Source: Mesorhizobium sangaii
GTDB taxonomy: Bacteria; Pseudomonadota; Alphaproteobacteria; Rhizobiales; Rhizobiaceae
Direction of reading: 5' to 3'
Assembly: GCF_014207355.1 (NCBI RefSeq)
Contig: NZ_JACHEF010000001.1
Span: 1-64,000, forward strand
Length of the DNA stretch: 64,000 nt
The translations under genes were made by a program, and so were the position numbers. Of this stretch, positions 32,911-42,357 are shown piece after piece. The notes under the pieces were generated by a model. That model was not told the origin of the DNA. It saw only the letters and a list, made by a program, of their open reading frames with translations, and did no database searches. How positions within the stretch are numbered: position 1 is the stretch's first letter; each line of letters opens with the position of its first letter.

Positions 32911-33330
32911 CTATTCGTCGACAGATCCGGCAATCACGTGCTCTTGATATTGCGGCAGGTCGTCTGTGATGGTGAACCAGCCCGCCTTTGAGCCCACGAA
33001 GATATGGGCGGACGGGCGGATGGAAGGATCGTCGGCGAGGGTTCCCATCGCCACGTGGACAAAAGCCCCCTCGCGAACGAGCGAATAGAGCAATGAGCCG
33101 CACAGCCCGCAATGCGCATCATGGCCGCTTGAATCGCCGAAGATCAGAAGTTTCTCCTCGCCTTCGCTCACGGCAAATTTTTCGCGCTCGATACCCGCGA
33201 ACGGCTTGAAGGCCGAACCCGTGGTTCGTCGGCAATTGGAACAGTGGCAGTTGGCAGCGTAAACAAACTCGTCCCGAACGGCGTATTGCACAGCGCCGCA
33301 CAGGCATTTTCCGACAAGCTTGCGAGCCAT
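32911..33330 (-). CDS. GFA (CENP-V) domain protein, copy 2
   Basis: A 139-residue protein with the GFA zinc pattern: GKCLCGAVQYAV, NCHCSNCRRTTGSAF and HCGLCGSLLYSL. A typical VHVAMGTLADDPSIRPSAHI segment follows. It differs clearly from copy 1 in sequence, so this is not a recent duplication. The physiological substrate is unknown; the name formaldehyde-activating should not be taken literally. The ATG at 33330 gives a normal family length. Confidence 0.88.
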   Translation of the reverse strand: MARKLVGKCLCGAVQYAVRDEFVYAANCHCSNCRRTTGSAFKPFAGIEREKFAVSEGEEKLLIFGDSSGHDAHCGLCGSLLYSLVREGAFVHVAMGTLADDPSIRPSAHIFVGSKAGWFTITDDLPQYQEHVIAGSVDE

Positions 33331-33426
33331 CGTCCTTATCCAGGTCTAAGTCGGGCTGCGGGTTCTGGAGCCCTGCTCCATCCCGATGGTATCGGGACCG
33401 AACCCTATCTCAGTGTTTGAGCTTTC

Positions 33427-33451
33427 CCGAAAATCGGTACCCGATTTTCGG
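33427..33451. repeat. Perfect 11-bp palindrome after prfB
   Basis: CCGAAAATCGG, TAC, CCGATTTTCGG is a perfect inverted repeat 17 bases beyond the prfB stop. It recalls a frequent rhizobial palindromic motif and may serve as a transcription end or mRNA-stabilising stem; there is no U-tract. Confidence 0.65.
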
Positions 33452-33467
33452 AATCATGCTCCCAGGA

Positions 33468-34599
33468 CTAATCCAGATCCGCCACCGCTTCACCCGCACC
33501 GCCTTCGATGCGCTGCGACAAGGAGGCTTCCATGAAATCGTCGAGGTCGCCATCGAGCACGCTCGAAGGGCTGGTGCTCTCGACGCCGGTGCGAAGATCC
33601 TTCACCAGCTGGTAGGGCTGCAGCACATAGGAGCGGATCTGGTGACCCCAGCCGATATCGCTCTTCGACGCTTCGGTGGCGTTGGCAACCGCCTCGCGCT
33701 TCTTCAGCTCTTCCTCGTAGAGGCGCGAGCGCAACATTTCCCAGGCCTTGGCCTTGTTCTTGTGCTGCGACCGTTCGGCCTGGCAGGCGACCGCGATGCC
33801 GGTGGCAAGGTGGGTGATGCGCACCGCCGAATCGGTGGTGTTGACGTGCTGGCCGCCCGAGCCGGACGAGCGGTAGGTGTCGATGCGGACATCGGATTCG
33901 GAAACGTCGATCTCGATCGTGTCGTCGATGACCGGATAGACCCAGATACTGGCGAACGACGTATGCCGGCGCGCATTGCTGTCATAGGGGGAGATGCGCA
34001 CCAGGCGATGAACGCCCGATTCCGTCTTCAGCCAGCCATAGGCGTTGTGGCCCTTGATCAGCAGCGTGGCGGACTTGATGCCGGCCTCTTCGCCGTCATG
34101 CACTTCCAGCACCTCGACCTTGAAGCGGCGCCGCTCGGCCCAGCGCGTGTACATGCGCAAAAGCATCGATGCCCAGTCCTGGCTTTCGGTTCCGCCGGCG
34201 CCGGCATGGACTTCGAGGTAGGTGTCGTTGGCGTCGGCCTCGCCCGACAGCAGCGTCTCGACCTGGCGGGCTTTCGCTTCGCCCTGCATCGAACGGAGCG
34301 CGGCTTCCGCCTCGGCGATGACGCTCTCGTCGCCCTCTTCCTCACCGAGTTCGATCAGCCCGATATTGTCTTCCAGCGCCTGCGTCAGGCCTTTCACCGA
34401 GGCGATGCCTTCCTCGAGGCCCTGCCGTTCGCGCATCAGCTTCTGCGCTTCCAGCGGTTCGTTCCAGAGGCTGGCGTCCTCGGCGCGCACATTGAGGTAT
34501 TCAAGCCGCTTTATGGCCTGATCCCAGTCAAAGATGCCTCCTCAGCAGGGTAATCGCCTGCCTGATCTCGTCGACAATATTCTGCGTTTCCGCGCGCAT
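33468..34599 (-). CDS. prfB: Peptide chain release factor 2 (programmed +1 frameshift)
   Basis: The gene is read in two frames: 23 codons from the ATG at 34599, a TGA, then 353 codons after a +1 slip, for a 376-residue RF2 (normal length). RF2 reads UAA and UGA stops and triggers peptide release. The GGQ motif is in [20 protein letters not shown]. The stop-recognition tripeptide appears as SPY ([16 protein letters not shown]) rather than the SPF of Escherichia coli. The continuous frame starting at 34490 (MRAEDASL, actually a GTG) would lack the N-terminal helix and is rejected. It lies downstream of the PBP1A gene with a 118-base gap. Confidence 0.95.
34527..34542 (-). promoter_or_regulatory. 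prfB recoding site
   Basis: AGGAGG (34537-34542) acts as an internal Shine-Dalgarno. CAT follows, then the slippery CTT codon (34531-34533), in-frame TGA (34528-34530) and C. The order AGGAGG-NNN-CTT-TGA-C matches the classic RF2 autoregulatory frameshift signal: scarce RF2 leaves the TGA unread, and the ribosome slips +1. Confidence 0.93.
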
Positions 34600-34716
34600 G
34601 GCTGGCTGTTCTGTCCTGTTTGATGAAATCGGTCGGCGCGATACATAGGGAGGCCGCCGCCGGCTGTAAAGCAAAATGGGCTGGCGCAAGGCCAGCCCAT
34701 CCGCTGATGAAAATCG

Positions 34717-37173
34717 TCAGTAGAGGCCGCCGCCGCCGGACTGGATGGCCTGGTTGGCCTGCGGCGACAGTGCACCGCCGGTGGCATTGGAGCCGTCGGC
34801 GCCCATGCCGATCACCCAATAGCTGTCGGCGGGCCCGGTACCCGGCTTGAAGGCTTCGATGATGGTGCCGGGATCACCCGAGGCCGCACGCATGCCGGTC
34901 TTGCGATTGATGGCGATCAGATTCATGCCTTCCGGCACCTTGAAGTCGACATTGGGCGTGCCATCCAGCGCCACCCGCATGAAGTCCTTGAAGATAGGTG
35001 CCGCGAGACCACCGCCGGTAGCGCCATGGCCAAGGCCGCGCGGCGTGTCGTAGCCCATGTAGAGGCCGACGACGAGGTTGGGCGTAAAACCGATGAACCA
35101 GGCGTCCTTTTCGTCGTTCGTCGTCCCGGTCTTGCCGGCGATGTGGCGGCCGAGTTCGCCGATGGTGGCGCCGGTGCCGCGCTGCACGACACCTTCCATC
35201 ATCGAGGTGATCTGATAGGCGGTCATCGGATCGAGCACCTGCTCGGAATTGTCGACCAGTTCCGGTTCAGGCTGGTTCTGCCATTCGGGCGCATTGCAGC
35301 CCTGGCAGCCGCGTTCGTCCTGTTTGAACACCGTCTTGCCGTAGCGGTCCTGGATGCGGTCGATCAGCGACGGCTTGATCGACTTGCCGCCATTGGCCAT
35401 GATCGAGTAGGCCGACACCATGCGCATCACGGTCGTTTCGCCGGAGCCCAGCGCCATCGGCAGATACGGCGCCAGATGGTCGTAGACACCAAATCGCTCG
35501 GCATATTCGACGACCAGCTTCATGCCCATGTCGTTGGCAAGCCGCACCGTCATCAGGTTGCGCGACTTCTCGATACCGGAGCGCAGGGTTGCTGGACCAG
35601 CAACGGTGCCGTCATAGTTCTTCGGCGTCCAGGTCGTGTTGCCGCTCTGGATGGTGATCGGCCCGTCCATGATCACCGAGGCCGGCGTATAGCCGTTGTC
35701 GAGCGCGGCCGAATAGACGATCGGCTTGAAGGAGGAGCCTGGCTGGCGCATGGCTTGGGTCGCGCGGTTGAATTCGGACTGCGCGTAGGAGAAGCCGCCG
35801 ACCATGGCGAGCACGCGGCCCGTATGCGGATCCATGGCGATCAGGCCACCCTCCACCTCGGGAACCTGGCGCAGGCTGTAGGCGCCATCGGCGCCATCGT
35901 TCTTCTGCACGAAGATGACGTCGCCCGGCTTCAACACGTCCGCCGGCGACTTGGCCTTGACGGTCTTGCCGTCGACCAGATGGCGCATCGCGAACCCCAT
36001 GTCGTCCTTGCTGACGGTGCCTTCAACGCGTTCCTTGACGATCTCCCCCGACGCCTGGCGCGCCGGCTGCAGGCCAATCGACAGGCCGGTCTCCGAACTG
36101 TCGAGCACGACGGCCAGCGACCATTCAGGGACATCCTCCAGCCCCTTGACGTTGCCCAGCGGCACGCCCCAGTCGCCGGACACGTCGATGGTCGTCACCG
36201 GTCCGCGATAACCGCGCAGCGTGTCGTATTTCATCAACCCGTTCTGCATCGCCTTGCGAGCGATGAGTTGAACCTTCGGATCAAGCGTCGTGCGGACGGA
36301 AAGGCCGCCTTCGTAAAGCGCATTCTCGCCGTAACGGGCGATGATCTGGCGGCGCACCTCTTCGGTGAAGTACTCGCCGGCGAAAAGATAGGTGCCGTTG
36401 CGGCGCGGCGTAACGCCCAGCGGCTCGGCCTTGGCCTTTGCGCCTTCCTCACGCGTCACGTAGCCATTCTCGACCATCTGGTCGATGACCCAGTTGCGGC
36501 GCTCCAGCGCGCGATCGGCATGCTTGAAGGGATGGTAGTTGTTCGGCCCCTTCGGGAGCGAAGCCAGATAGGCGGCCTCGGCCACGGTCAGTTCGTTGAC
36601 CGACTTGTCGAAATAGGTCAGCGCCGCACCGGCGACGCCATAGGCGCCGAAGCCGAAGAAGATTTCGTTGAGGTAGAGCTCGAGAATACGATCCTTGGGA
36701 TAGGCCTGCTCGATGCGGAAGGCGAGGATCATCTCCTTGATCTTGCGCTCATAGGTCTGGTCCGAGGACAACAGGAAGTTCTTCGCAACCTGCTGGGTGA
36801 TCGTCGAGGCGCCGACCTGGCGCTTGCCCGAGCCAACATTCTGCAGGTTGACGATGATGGCGCGGCCAAGGCCGGTCACGTCGATGCCGGGATGATTGTA
36901 GAAATTCTTGTCCTCTGCGGACAGGAAGGCCGCCTTGACACGATCCGGTATGGCCTGGATCGGCAGGTACAGGCGCCGCTCACGGGCATATTCGGCCATC
37001 AGCGCGCCGTCCGACGCGTGAATGCGGGTGGTCACCGGCGGCTCGTATTTGGCCAGCACCTCGTAGTCGGGCAGATCCTTCGACAAATGGCCGATGTAGA
37101 TCGCAACGCCCGCCGCGACCAGAAGGGCCAGCGTCGTGCCGATGCCGAAAAAATAGCCAATGAGACGAATCAT
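34717..37173 (-). CDS. mrcA: Penicillin-binding protein 1A (bifunctional peptidoglycan synthase)
   Basis: An 818-residue class A PBP. It has an N-terminal membrane anchor (residues 5-27), then a GT51 glycosyltransferase domain with SAEDKNFYNHPGIDVTGLGR (catalytic Glu) and STITQQVAKNFLLSSDQTYE. An OB-like insert follows, and then the transpeptidase with SSFK (RQPGSSFKPIVYS), SRN (EKSRNLMTVRL) and KTG (IAGKTGTTNDEKDAWF). It polymerises and cross-links murein at the periplasmic face. A QGCNAPEW cysteine pair in the transpeptidase part is a rhizobial feature. It shares its orientation with amiC upstream and prfB downstream. Confidence 0.96.
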   Translation of the reverse strand: MIRLIGYFFGIGTTLALLVAAGVAIYIGHLSKDLPDYEVLAKYEPPVTTRIHASDGALMAEYARERRLYLPIQAIPDRVKAAFLSAEDKNFYNHPGIDVTGLGRAIIVNLQNVGSGKRQVGASTITQQVAKNFLLSSDQTYERKIKEMILAFRIEQAYPKDRILELYLNEIFFGFGAYGVAGAALTYFDKSVNELTVAEAAYLASLPKGPNNYHPFKHADRALERRNWVIDQMVENGYVTREEGAKAKAEPLGVTPRRNGTYLFAGEYFTEEVRRQIIARYGENALYEGGLSVRTTLDPKVQLIARKAMQNGLMKYDTLRGYRGPVTTIDVSGDWGVPLGNVKGLEDVPEWSLAVVLDSSETGLSIGLQPARQASGEIVKERVEGTVSKDDMGFAMRHLVDGKTVKAKSPADVLKPGDVIFVQKNDGADGAYSLRQVPEVEGGLIAMDPHTGRVLAMVGGFSYAQSEFNRATQAMRQPGSSFKPIVYSAALDNGYTPASVIMDGPITIQSGNTTWTPKNYDGTVAGPATLRSGIEKSRNLMTVRLANDMGMKLVVEYAERFGVYDHLAPYLPMALGSGETTVMRMVSAYSIMANGGKSIKPSLIDRIQDRYGKTVFKQDERGCQGCNAPEWQNQPEPELVDNSEQVLDPMTAYQITSMMEGVVQRGTGATIGELGRHIAGKTGTTNDEKDAWFIGFTPNLVVGLYMGYDTPRGLGHGATGGGLAAPIFKDFMRVALDGTPNVDFKVPEGMNLIAINRKTGMRAASGDPGTIIEAFKPGTGPADSYWVIGMGADGSNATGGALSPQANQAIQSGGGGLY

Positions 37174-37386
37174 ACCCGCTCCAGTCCTTGGTCCGGGAAT
37201 TTCCTAAACGAAGCCGCCTTCCGCGCAAGCTTTCGAGCCGGTCCCAATCCGCAATCGAAAACTCATGTCGCCACCATGTGGACAAAATACGGCAATGCCT
37301 GAATTCGTGACCGCAGGCCGCAAATAAAGGCAACAGCTGTTGTCGCCGCGCAACGCTGCCTCTGGTTGTGGGCGACGCCGCGCATG

Positions 37387-38649
37387 TCAGCCTCCGGTTC
37401 CGGCTCCGGCCTTGGCTGACGCGAAAAGCGCGACGGCATTGGTTATACTCTGAGCCGCCTTGCCGCGCCAGTCGGCGTTGAGCAGCTGCGCCTCGTCCTT
37501 GGCATTCGAGAGATAACCGAGTTCGACCAGCACGGATGGCACGTCGGGTGCTTTCAGCACCTTGAATCCCGCCGAACGCTGCGGATTGTTGATGAGGCCG
37601 ACGCTGGTCGAAAGCTGGCCGACCAGCGTGTGGGCGAAACTCATCGAGAAATTGTGCGTTTCGCGGCGGATCAGGTCGATCAGGATGTCGGTGACTTCCT
37701 TGCTGTCGTTCTTGATTTCCATGCCGGCGAATTGGTCGGAAAGGTTCTCGCGGTCGGCAAGCGCCTGCGCCTCGGGATCGGAAGCCTTGTCGGAAACGGT
37801 GTAGACGGTGGCGCCGCGAATGCCCTTGACGCTAATTGTGTCGGCATGGATGGAAATCAGCAGATCGGCCTCGTGCTGCCGGGCAATGCGCACGCGGTCG
37901 TCCAAGCGCAGGAACTCGTCGGTATCGCGCGTCATGAACACATCATAGTTACCGACAGCCGCCAGCTTGTCGCGCAGCTCGGTGGCGAAGGCGAGCGTGA
38001 CGTTCTTTTCGATGGTGCCGTTCAGGCCCTCGGCGCCGCCGTCGATGCCGCCATGGCCAGGATCGATGACGACGGTGAAGCGATGGCCCGGATTGGACAC
38101 CGGTCCGGTGCCGACCCGCCCTCCCTTGTCGGTCGAAACCGTCGACCCGGTGGTCAGCGCCTGATTGGCAAGTGCGGCGTCGAACTCGCGTGCGGAGGCT
38201 GCCGAGATGTCGATGGCGATGCGGTAGCCGGTCCCGTCCTCGTTCTTGAGCACATCGAGCTTGTCGACGGCGAACGGTCCCTTGCCGGTGAGGATCAGCC
38301 GGGAAACGCCCTCTCCGAGCTCGCCCAGGCGCACGCCCCTGACCAGGCCGCGCGCCTTCAAGTCCTTGGCGTTGATGGCGAATCGCGTATTCGCAAGATC
38401 GATGACGAGACGATTGGGACCGCGCAGCAGGAACCATTTGACATCGGGTTCGCGATCGAAATCCATGACGATGCGCATCTTGGTGGCATCGCCCGCCATC
38501 TTGTAACCTTTTGCCACCAGCGGCGCGTCGGCGGCATTGGCAACGGAGGACGAGACGGAAGAGATCGCCAGCAACAGCAGGAGGCAGAAGGCAACGATGA
38601 TCCGGCCGCCAACACGACATCCCTTGTCTGTGAAGTCCGCCAGTCCCAT
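37387..38649 (-). CDS. amiC: N-acetylmuramoyl-L-alanine amidase (AmiC-like, AMIN + Amidase_3)
   Basis: A 420-residue periplasmic zinc amidase. The signal-like hydrophobic segment is at about residues 14-37. An AMIN targeting domain (about 45-145, VKWFLLRGPNRLVIDLANTR) is followed by the Amidase_3 catalytic domain: VVIDPGHGGIDGGAEG (zinc His), NVTLAFATELRDKL (Glu), SIHADTI (His) and VLVELGYLSNAKDE (catalytic Glu). It cleaves the amide between MurNAc and the stem peptide during cell separation. The frame runs on to 38757 as a TTG-started leader; the ATG at 38649 is preferred. It precedes PBP1A, and both are cell-wall enzymes. Confidence 0.92.
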   Translation of the reverse strand: MGLADFTDKGCRVGGRIIVAFCLLLLLAISSVSSSVANAADAPLVAKGYKMAGDATKMRIVMDFDREPDVKWFLLRGPNRLVIDLANTRFAINAKDLKARGLVRGVRLGELGEGVSRLILTGKGPFAVDKLDVLKNEDGTGYRIAIDISAASAREFDAALANQALTTGSTVSTDKGGRVGTGPVSNPGHRFTVVIDPGHGGIDGGAEGLNGTIEKNVTLAFATELRDKLAAVGNYDVFMTRDTDEFLRLDDRVRIARQHEADLLISIHADTISVKGIRGATVYTVSDKASDPEAQALADRENLSDQFAGMEIKNDSKEVTDILIDLIRRETHNFSMSFAHTLVGQLSTSVGLINNPQRSAGFKVLKAPDVPSVLVELGYLSNAKDEAQLLNADWRGKAAQSITNAVALFASAKAGAGTGG

Positions 38650-39302
38650 CTCTCTTCCAGTCGCTCCCGGTTTGGCGCCAGGCGCCCGTCGTTTCGTCGA
38701 AGTGCCGGTAAGGCCGCGAACTCGATTAACGATTGGTATCCAGAGAAGGTTAACCAAGCCTTTTCATGCAAGGGTCGGAGCCTGTACTTACGTTACGGAA
38801 CTGCTTTTTGCCGGCATCGGAAATCGGGGTTGCCTTCCACCCCGCCAAATCATAAAAGCGATACTGGATCACTGCAATCCTGGAACCGCCCTCCTCCGCA
38901 GCTTCCTGCTACAGGGTCAGATGAAAGGCGGCTCCTTTCGCTTCATGCGAAAAGGGTTCAGGTGATCGCGACGAAATTTCGCAGGTGTGCGCCCGTGGCG
39001 GGGGAATCGCCTGCGTGAGGAAAACGGCCGGGTTTGTTCCCGCGCCGGCTCTGTAAGAGCAAACAAGCTGGTCCGGTTTGTCCGGGCTTTGGTTCAAAAG
39101 GTTCTGCTGGTGACGATGGCTTCAAGCGCAATCATGGAAAGGTCCGCATCAAACCGCGCCATTATGGCTGCGGGCGGCACCGCCATGGCGCTCAAGCGGC
39201 GGCCGGCGGACGTTCAATTATCCGGCACCCACACTCCAGACACGCAGCAGCGGGCTTTGCCACGCAAGCTGCGGCTGACGGCTGCCGGGGGGAAACGAAA
39301 TA
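38650..39302 (+). promoter_or_regulatory. Long leader region of rne
   Basis: These 650 bases between amiC and rne contain no convincing gene. A weak promoter-like pair, TTGCCT (38830-38835) and TAAAAG (38853-38858) at 17-base spacing, would give a leader of about 440 bases. The region 38940-39060 has several GC-rich self-complementary stretches (GCGACGAAATTTCGC at 38967-38981 is one). In other bacteria RNase E controls its own mRNA through a long 5' leader; the same is plausible here but unproven. Confidence 0.4.
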
Positions 39303-42284
39303 ATGCCCAACAAAATGCTGATAGACGCCTCCCACCCGGAGGAAACACGCGTTGTCGTCGTTCGCGGTAACCGTATTGAAGAATTCGACTTTGAATCCCA
39401 GGACAAGAAGCAGCTCAAAGGAAACATCTACCTAGCCCGCGTAACGCGCGTAGAGCCCTCCCTTCAGGCAGCCTTTGTCGAATATGGCGGCAACCGTCAC
39501 GGTTTTCTCGCCTTCAGTGAAATACACCCCGACTATTACCAGATTCCGGTCGCCGACCGTCAGGCACTGCTGCGCGCCGAAGCGCAGGAGGCCGAAGACG
39601 AGGAGGACGAGGATGGCGACGGCGATGATCGCCAGAGCCGCGATCGCGGGCGGCGCGGACGCCGGCGTGGTGGCAAGAGCCGCGACCGTGGTGAACACAG
39701 GCGCGACGCAGGCGCGGCCGGCGAGGGCGAAGGCTCCGGCGAGGCAAGCGAAAGCGGCGACAATGGCGGCGATGTCGTTGTCGAGGAGATCTCCCACACT
39801 TCCGAGATCATCGAACACGCGGCCGATACGTCCGAACATGTCGATACGACTGAACATGCCGACACTTCCGAACATGCCGATGCGTCCGGGCATGACGAAG
39901 GTTCTGCCGAGCAGGACGAAACCGAAACCCGCGACGGCGGCCCGACGTCGATCGCCGCCTCGGTCGAAGCCGATGTGATTTCCGAAGCCGTCCCGCAAGC
40001 GGACGGCAGCGAAGCGCCGTCAGGTGACAATGATCGCGGCATGCTCGAGGAAGTGCAATCCTCGCACCCGGACGACCACGAGGTCGAATCGGTTGGCGCC
40101 GAGGATGCGCTGGAAGAAGTGCGCAACCGCCGTAAGCCGGTGCGCCGCCAGTACAAAATCCAGGAAGTGATCAAGCGCCGGCAGATCCTGCTGGTGCAGG
40201 TCGTCAAGGAAGAGCGCGGCAACAAGGGTGCTGCACTCACCACCTACCTGTCGCTCGCCGGCCGCTATTCGGTGTTGATGCCGAACACGGCGCGCGGCGG
40301 CGGCATTTCGCGCAAGATCACCAGCGCGGTCGACCGCAAGCGTCTCAAGGAGGTCGTTGCCGATCTCGAAGTGCCGCAGGGCATGGGCGTCATCCTGCGC
40401 ACCGCCGGCGAGAGCCGCACCAAGGCCGAGATCAAGCGCGACTACGAATATCTGATGCGGCTTTGGGAAAATGTCCGCAGTCTCACCTTGCAATCGACGG
40501 CCCCTGCCCTCGTCTATGAGGAAGGCAGCCTGATCAAGCGCTCGGTGCGCGACCTCTACAACAAGGATATCGACGAGATCCTTGTCTCCGGCGAGGAGGG
40601 CTACCGCGAAGCCAAGGACTTCATGCGCATGCTGATGCCGAGCCACGCCAAGGTGGTTCAGCCGTTCCGCGACACGACCCCGATCTTCGTGCGCAACGGC
40701 ATCGAGGCTCAACTCGACCGCATGCTCCAGCCGCAAGTGACGCTGAAGAGCGGCGGCTACATCATCATCAACCAGACCGAGGCGCTGGTCGCCATCGACG
40801 TCAATTCGGGCCGTTCCACCAAGGAGCACTCGATCGAGGACACCGCGCTCCACACCAATCTGGAAGCGGCCGAGGAGGTCGCCCGCCAGCTCAGGCTCCG
40901 CGATCTCGCCGGCCTGATCGTCATCGACTTCATCGACATGGAGGAGAACCGCAACAACCGCTCCGTCGAGAAGCGGTTGAAGGATCACCTCAAGAACGAC
41001 CGTGCGCGCATCCAGGTCGGCCGCATCTCGCATTTCGGCCTGATGGAGATGTCACGCCAGCGCATCCGCGCCAGCGTGCTGGAATCGACCATGAAGCCCT
41101 GCCCGCATTGCGGCGGCACCGGCCATGTGCGGTCCGACTCGTCGGTCGCGCTGATGGTGGTGCGGGCGATCGAGGAATTCCTGCTCAAGGATTCGCGCAG
41201 CCACATCACGGTGCGGACGCCGGCCGCGACCGCACTCTACGTGCTCAACCATAAGCGCGGCACGCTGGTGGAACTGGAAAGCCGCTTCGGCCTAACCATC
41301 ACCGTGGAGGCCGACGATTCGGTTGGTGCGCAGCATTATGCGATCTTCCGCGGCGCACTGGCGGAAAAGCCGGAAGGCTTTGTCGAGGCACGCAGCTTCC
41401 CGGCCTATGTCGAGCCGGAAGAGCCCGAGGACGAGATCGTGGTCGTCGAGGAAGACGACGAGGCACCGGTGCAGGCCGAGCAGCCACGTCAGCAGCCGCA
41501 GCAACAACAGCCACGGCCTGCTGCCGGCGGCGAAGAAGGCGAAGGCCGCGACCGCAAGCGCCGCAAGCGCCGGCGGCGTCGTGGCGGTAAGGATCGCGAC
41601 CGCGAACACGGCGCACCTGCGGACGGGTCTTCCGTCTCCGCACCGGCCGCTGAGTTTTCCGGCTCGGCAGCCACTGCCAGCGACGGCGACGCGGAAGCGG
41701 ACAACGACGCTCCTCTCGGTGTTTCCGAAACGTCTGAAACGGTTGAGGCTTCGGATGAAGGCCAAGGCAAGAAGCGCAGGCGTGGCAAGCGCGGCGGCAA
41801 GCGCAATCGCCGCGAAGACGGTGAAGGCGAGGCCGAGGCAAGCGCTGGCGAGACGCTTGATGTGTCAGATAGTGACGTGACGGAAAGCGCGACGGTCTCC
41901 AGTGAGTCGGTAGTTGCCGCACCGGCCGAAGAGCCGGCGGCGCTTGCTCCGGCCAATGACGACGCGCCGGGCACGGAAAAGCCGAAGAAGCCACGTCGTG
42001 CCGCCAAGCCGAAGAAGGCCGCGGTCGAGGTCGTCGCCGAGGAGCCGGCTGCTGCCGAAGCGGTCGCGGAGGCACCGGCCGAGACGCCGGCCACTGCGTC
42101 CGACGAGGCCGCGGCAGCGACTGTCGAGGAGGCACCGAAGGTCCGCCCGTCACGGCGCAAGCCGGCGGCCGTGGATGCGCCGGTCGTGCCGGTGGTGTCT
42201 TCGACCGTTGCCGACGAACCGGCGGCCAAGACCGAGGACAAGCCGAAGCGCGCCGGATGGTGGCAGCGGAAAGGCTTTTTCTAA
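39303..42284 (+). CDS. rne: Ribonuclease E
   Basis: A 993-residue endoribonuclease that starts mRNA decay and processes rRNA and tRNA. The S1 domain begins at about residue 37 (LKGNIYLARVTRVEPSLQAA) and is split by a roughly 190-residue acidic/basic low-complexity insertion (93-283). It resumes at KIQEVIKRRQILLVQVVKEE. The catalytic DNase I-like site follows: AIDVNSGRSTKEHSIEDTAL and LAGLIVIDFIDMEENRNNRS. The zinc link CPHCGGTGHVRS comes next. The C-terminal third is disordered, with arginine-rich RNA-binding tracts (RKRRKRRRRRGGKDRDREHG; RRRGKRGGKRNRR) and Ala/Glu/Pro-rich stretches, the usual degradosome scaffold. GGGGGGAAA precedes the ATG. Confidence 0.97.
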   Translation: MPNKMLIDASHPEETRVVVVRGNRIEEFDFESQDKKQLKGNIYLARVTRVEPSLQAAFVEYGGNRHGFLAFSEIHPDYYQIPVADRQALLRAEAQEAEDEEDEDGDGDDRQSRDRGRRGRRRGGKSRDRGEHRRDAGAAGEGEGSGEASESGDNGGDVVVEEISHTSEIIEHAADTSEHVDTTEHADTSEHADASGHDEGSAEQDETETRDGGPTSIAASVEADVISEAVPQADGSEAPSGDNDRGMLEEVQSSHPDDHEVESVGAEDALEEVRNRRKPVRRQYKIQEVIKRRQILLVQVVKEERGNKGAALTTYLSLAGRYSVLMPNTARGGGISRKITSAVDRKRLKEVVADLEVPQGMGVILRTAGESRTKAEIKRDYEYLMRLWENVRSLTLQSTAPALVYEEGSLIKRSVRDLYNKDIDEILVSGEEGYREAKDFMRMLMPSHAKVVQPFRDTTPIFVRNGIEAQLDRMLQPQVTLKSGGYIIINQTEALVAIDVNSGRSTKEHSIEDTALHTNLEAAEEVARQLRLRDLAGLIVIDFIDMEENRNNRSVEKRLKDHLKNDRARIQVGRISHFGLMEMSRQRIRASVLESTMKPCPHCGGTGHVRSDSSVALMVVRAIEEFLLKDSRSHITVRTPAATALYVLNHKRGTLVELESRFGLTITVEADDSVGAQHYAIFRGALAEKPEGFVEARSFPAYVEPEEPEDEIVVVEEDDEAPVQAEQPRQQPQQQQPRPAAGGEEGEGRDRKRRKRRRRRGGKDRDREHGAPADGSSVSAPAAEFSGSAATASDGDAEADNDAPLGVSETSETVEASDEGQGKKRRRGKRGGKRNRREDGEGEAEASAGETLDVSDSDVTESATVSSESVVAAPAEEPAALAPANDDAPGTEKPKKPRRAAKPKKAAVEVVAEEPAAAEAVAEAPAETPATASDEAAAATVEEAPKVRPSRRKPAAVDAPVVPVVSSTVADEPAAKTEDKPKRAGWWQRKGFF
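39813..39902 (+). repeat. 18-base tandem repeat inside rne (EHADTS units)
   Basis: Residues 171-200 of RNase E contain repeated hexapeptides: EHAADTS, EHVDTT, EHADTS, EHADAS, GHDEGS. At the DNA level the unit is about 18 bases, GAACATGCCGAYRCKTCC-like, in four to five imperfect copies. It lies within the insertion that splits the S1 domain and is a likely length-variable region. Confidence 0.75.
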
Positions 42285-42321
42285 GCCTTTCAGCATTTTG
42301 ACTTGATTTCTTGACAAAAAG

Positions 42322-42357
42322 AATCCCGCGCCAATCGAAAGACGGCGCGGGATTTTT
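42322..42357 (+). terminator. Rho-independent terminator of rne
   Basis: AATCCCGCGCC and GGCGCGGGATT form an 11-bp stem followed by TTTTC, 38 bases after the rne stop codon. Confidence 0.85.

Noticed and set aside
33468..34490. prfB as a simple continuous gene starting at 34490
   Set aside because: This form misses the conserved N-terminal helix, and the upstream frame ends in a textbook recoding site that joins the two frames.
35026..37302. A 758-codon plus-strand frame opposite the PBP1A gene
   Set aside because: It mirrors the coding strand of an unmistakable class A penicillin-binding protein and has no domain pattern of its own.
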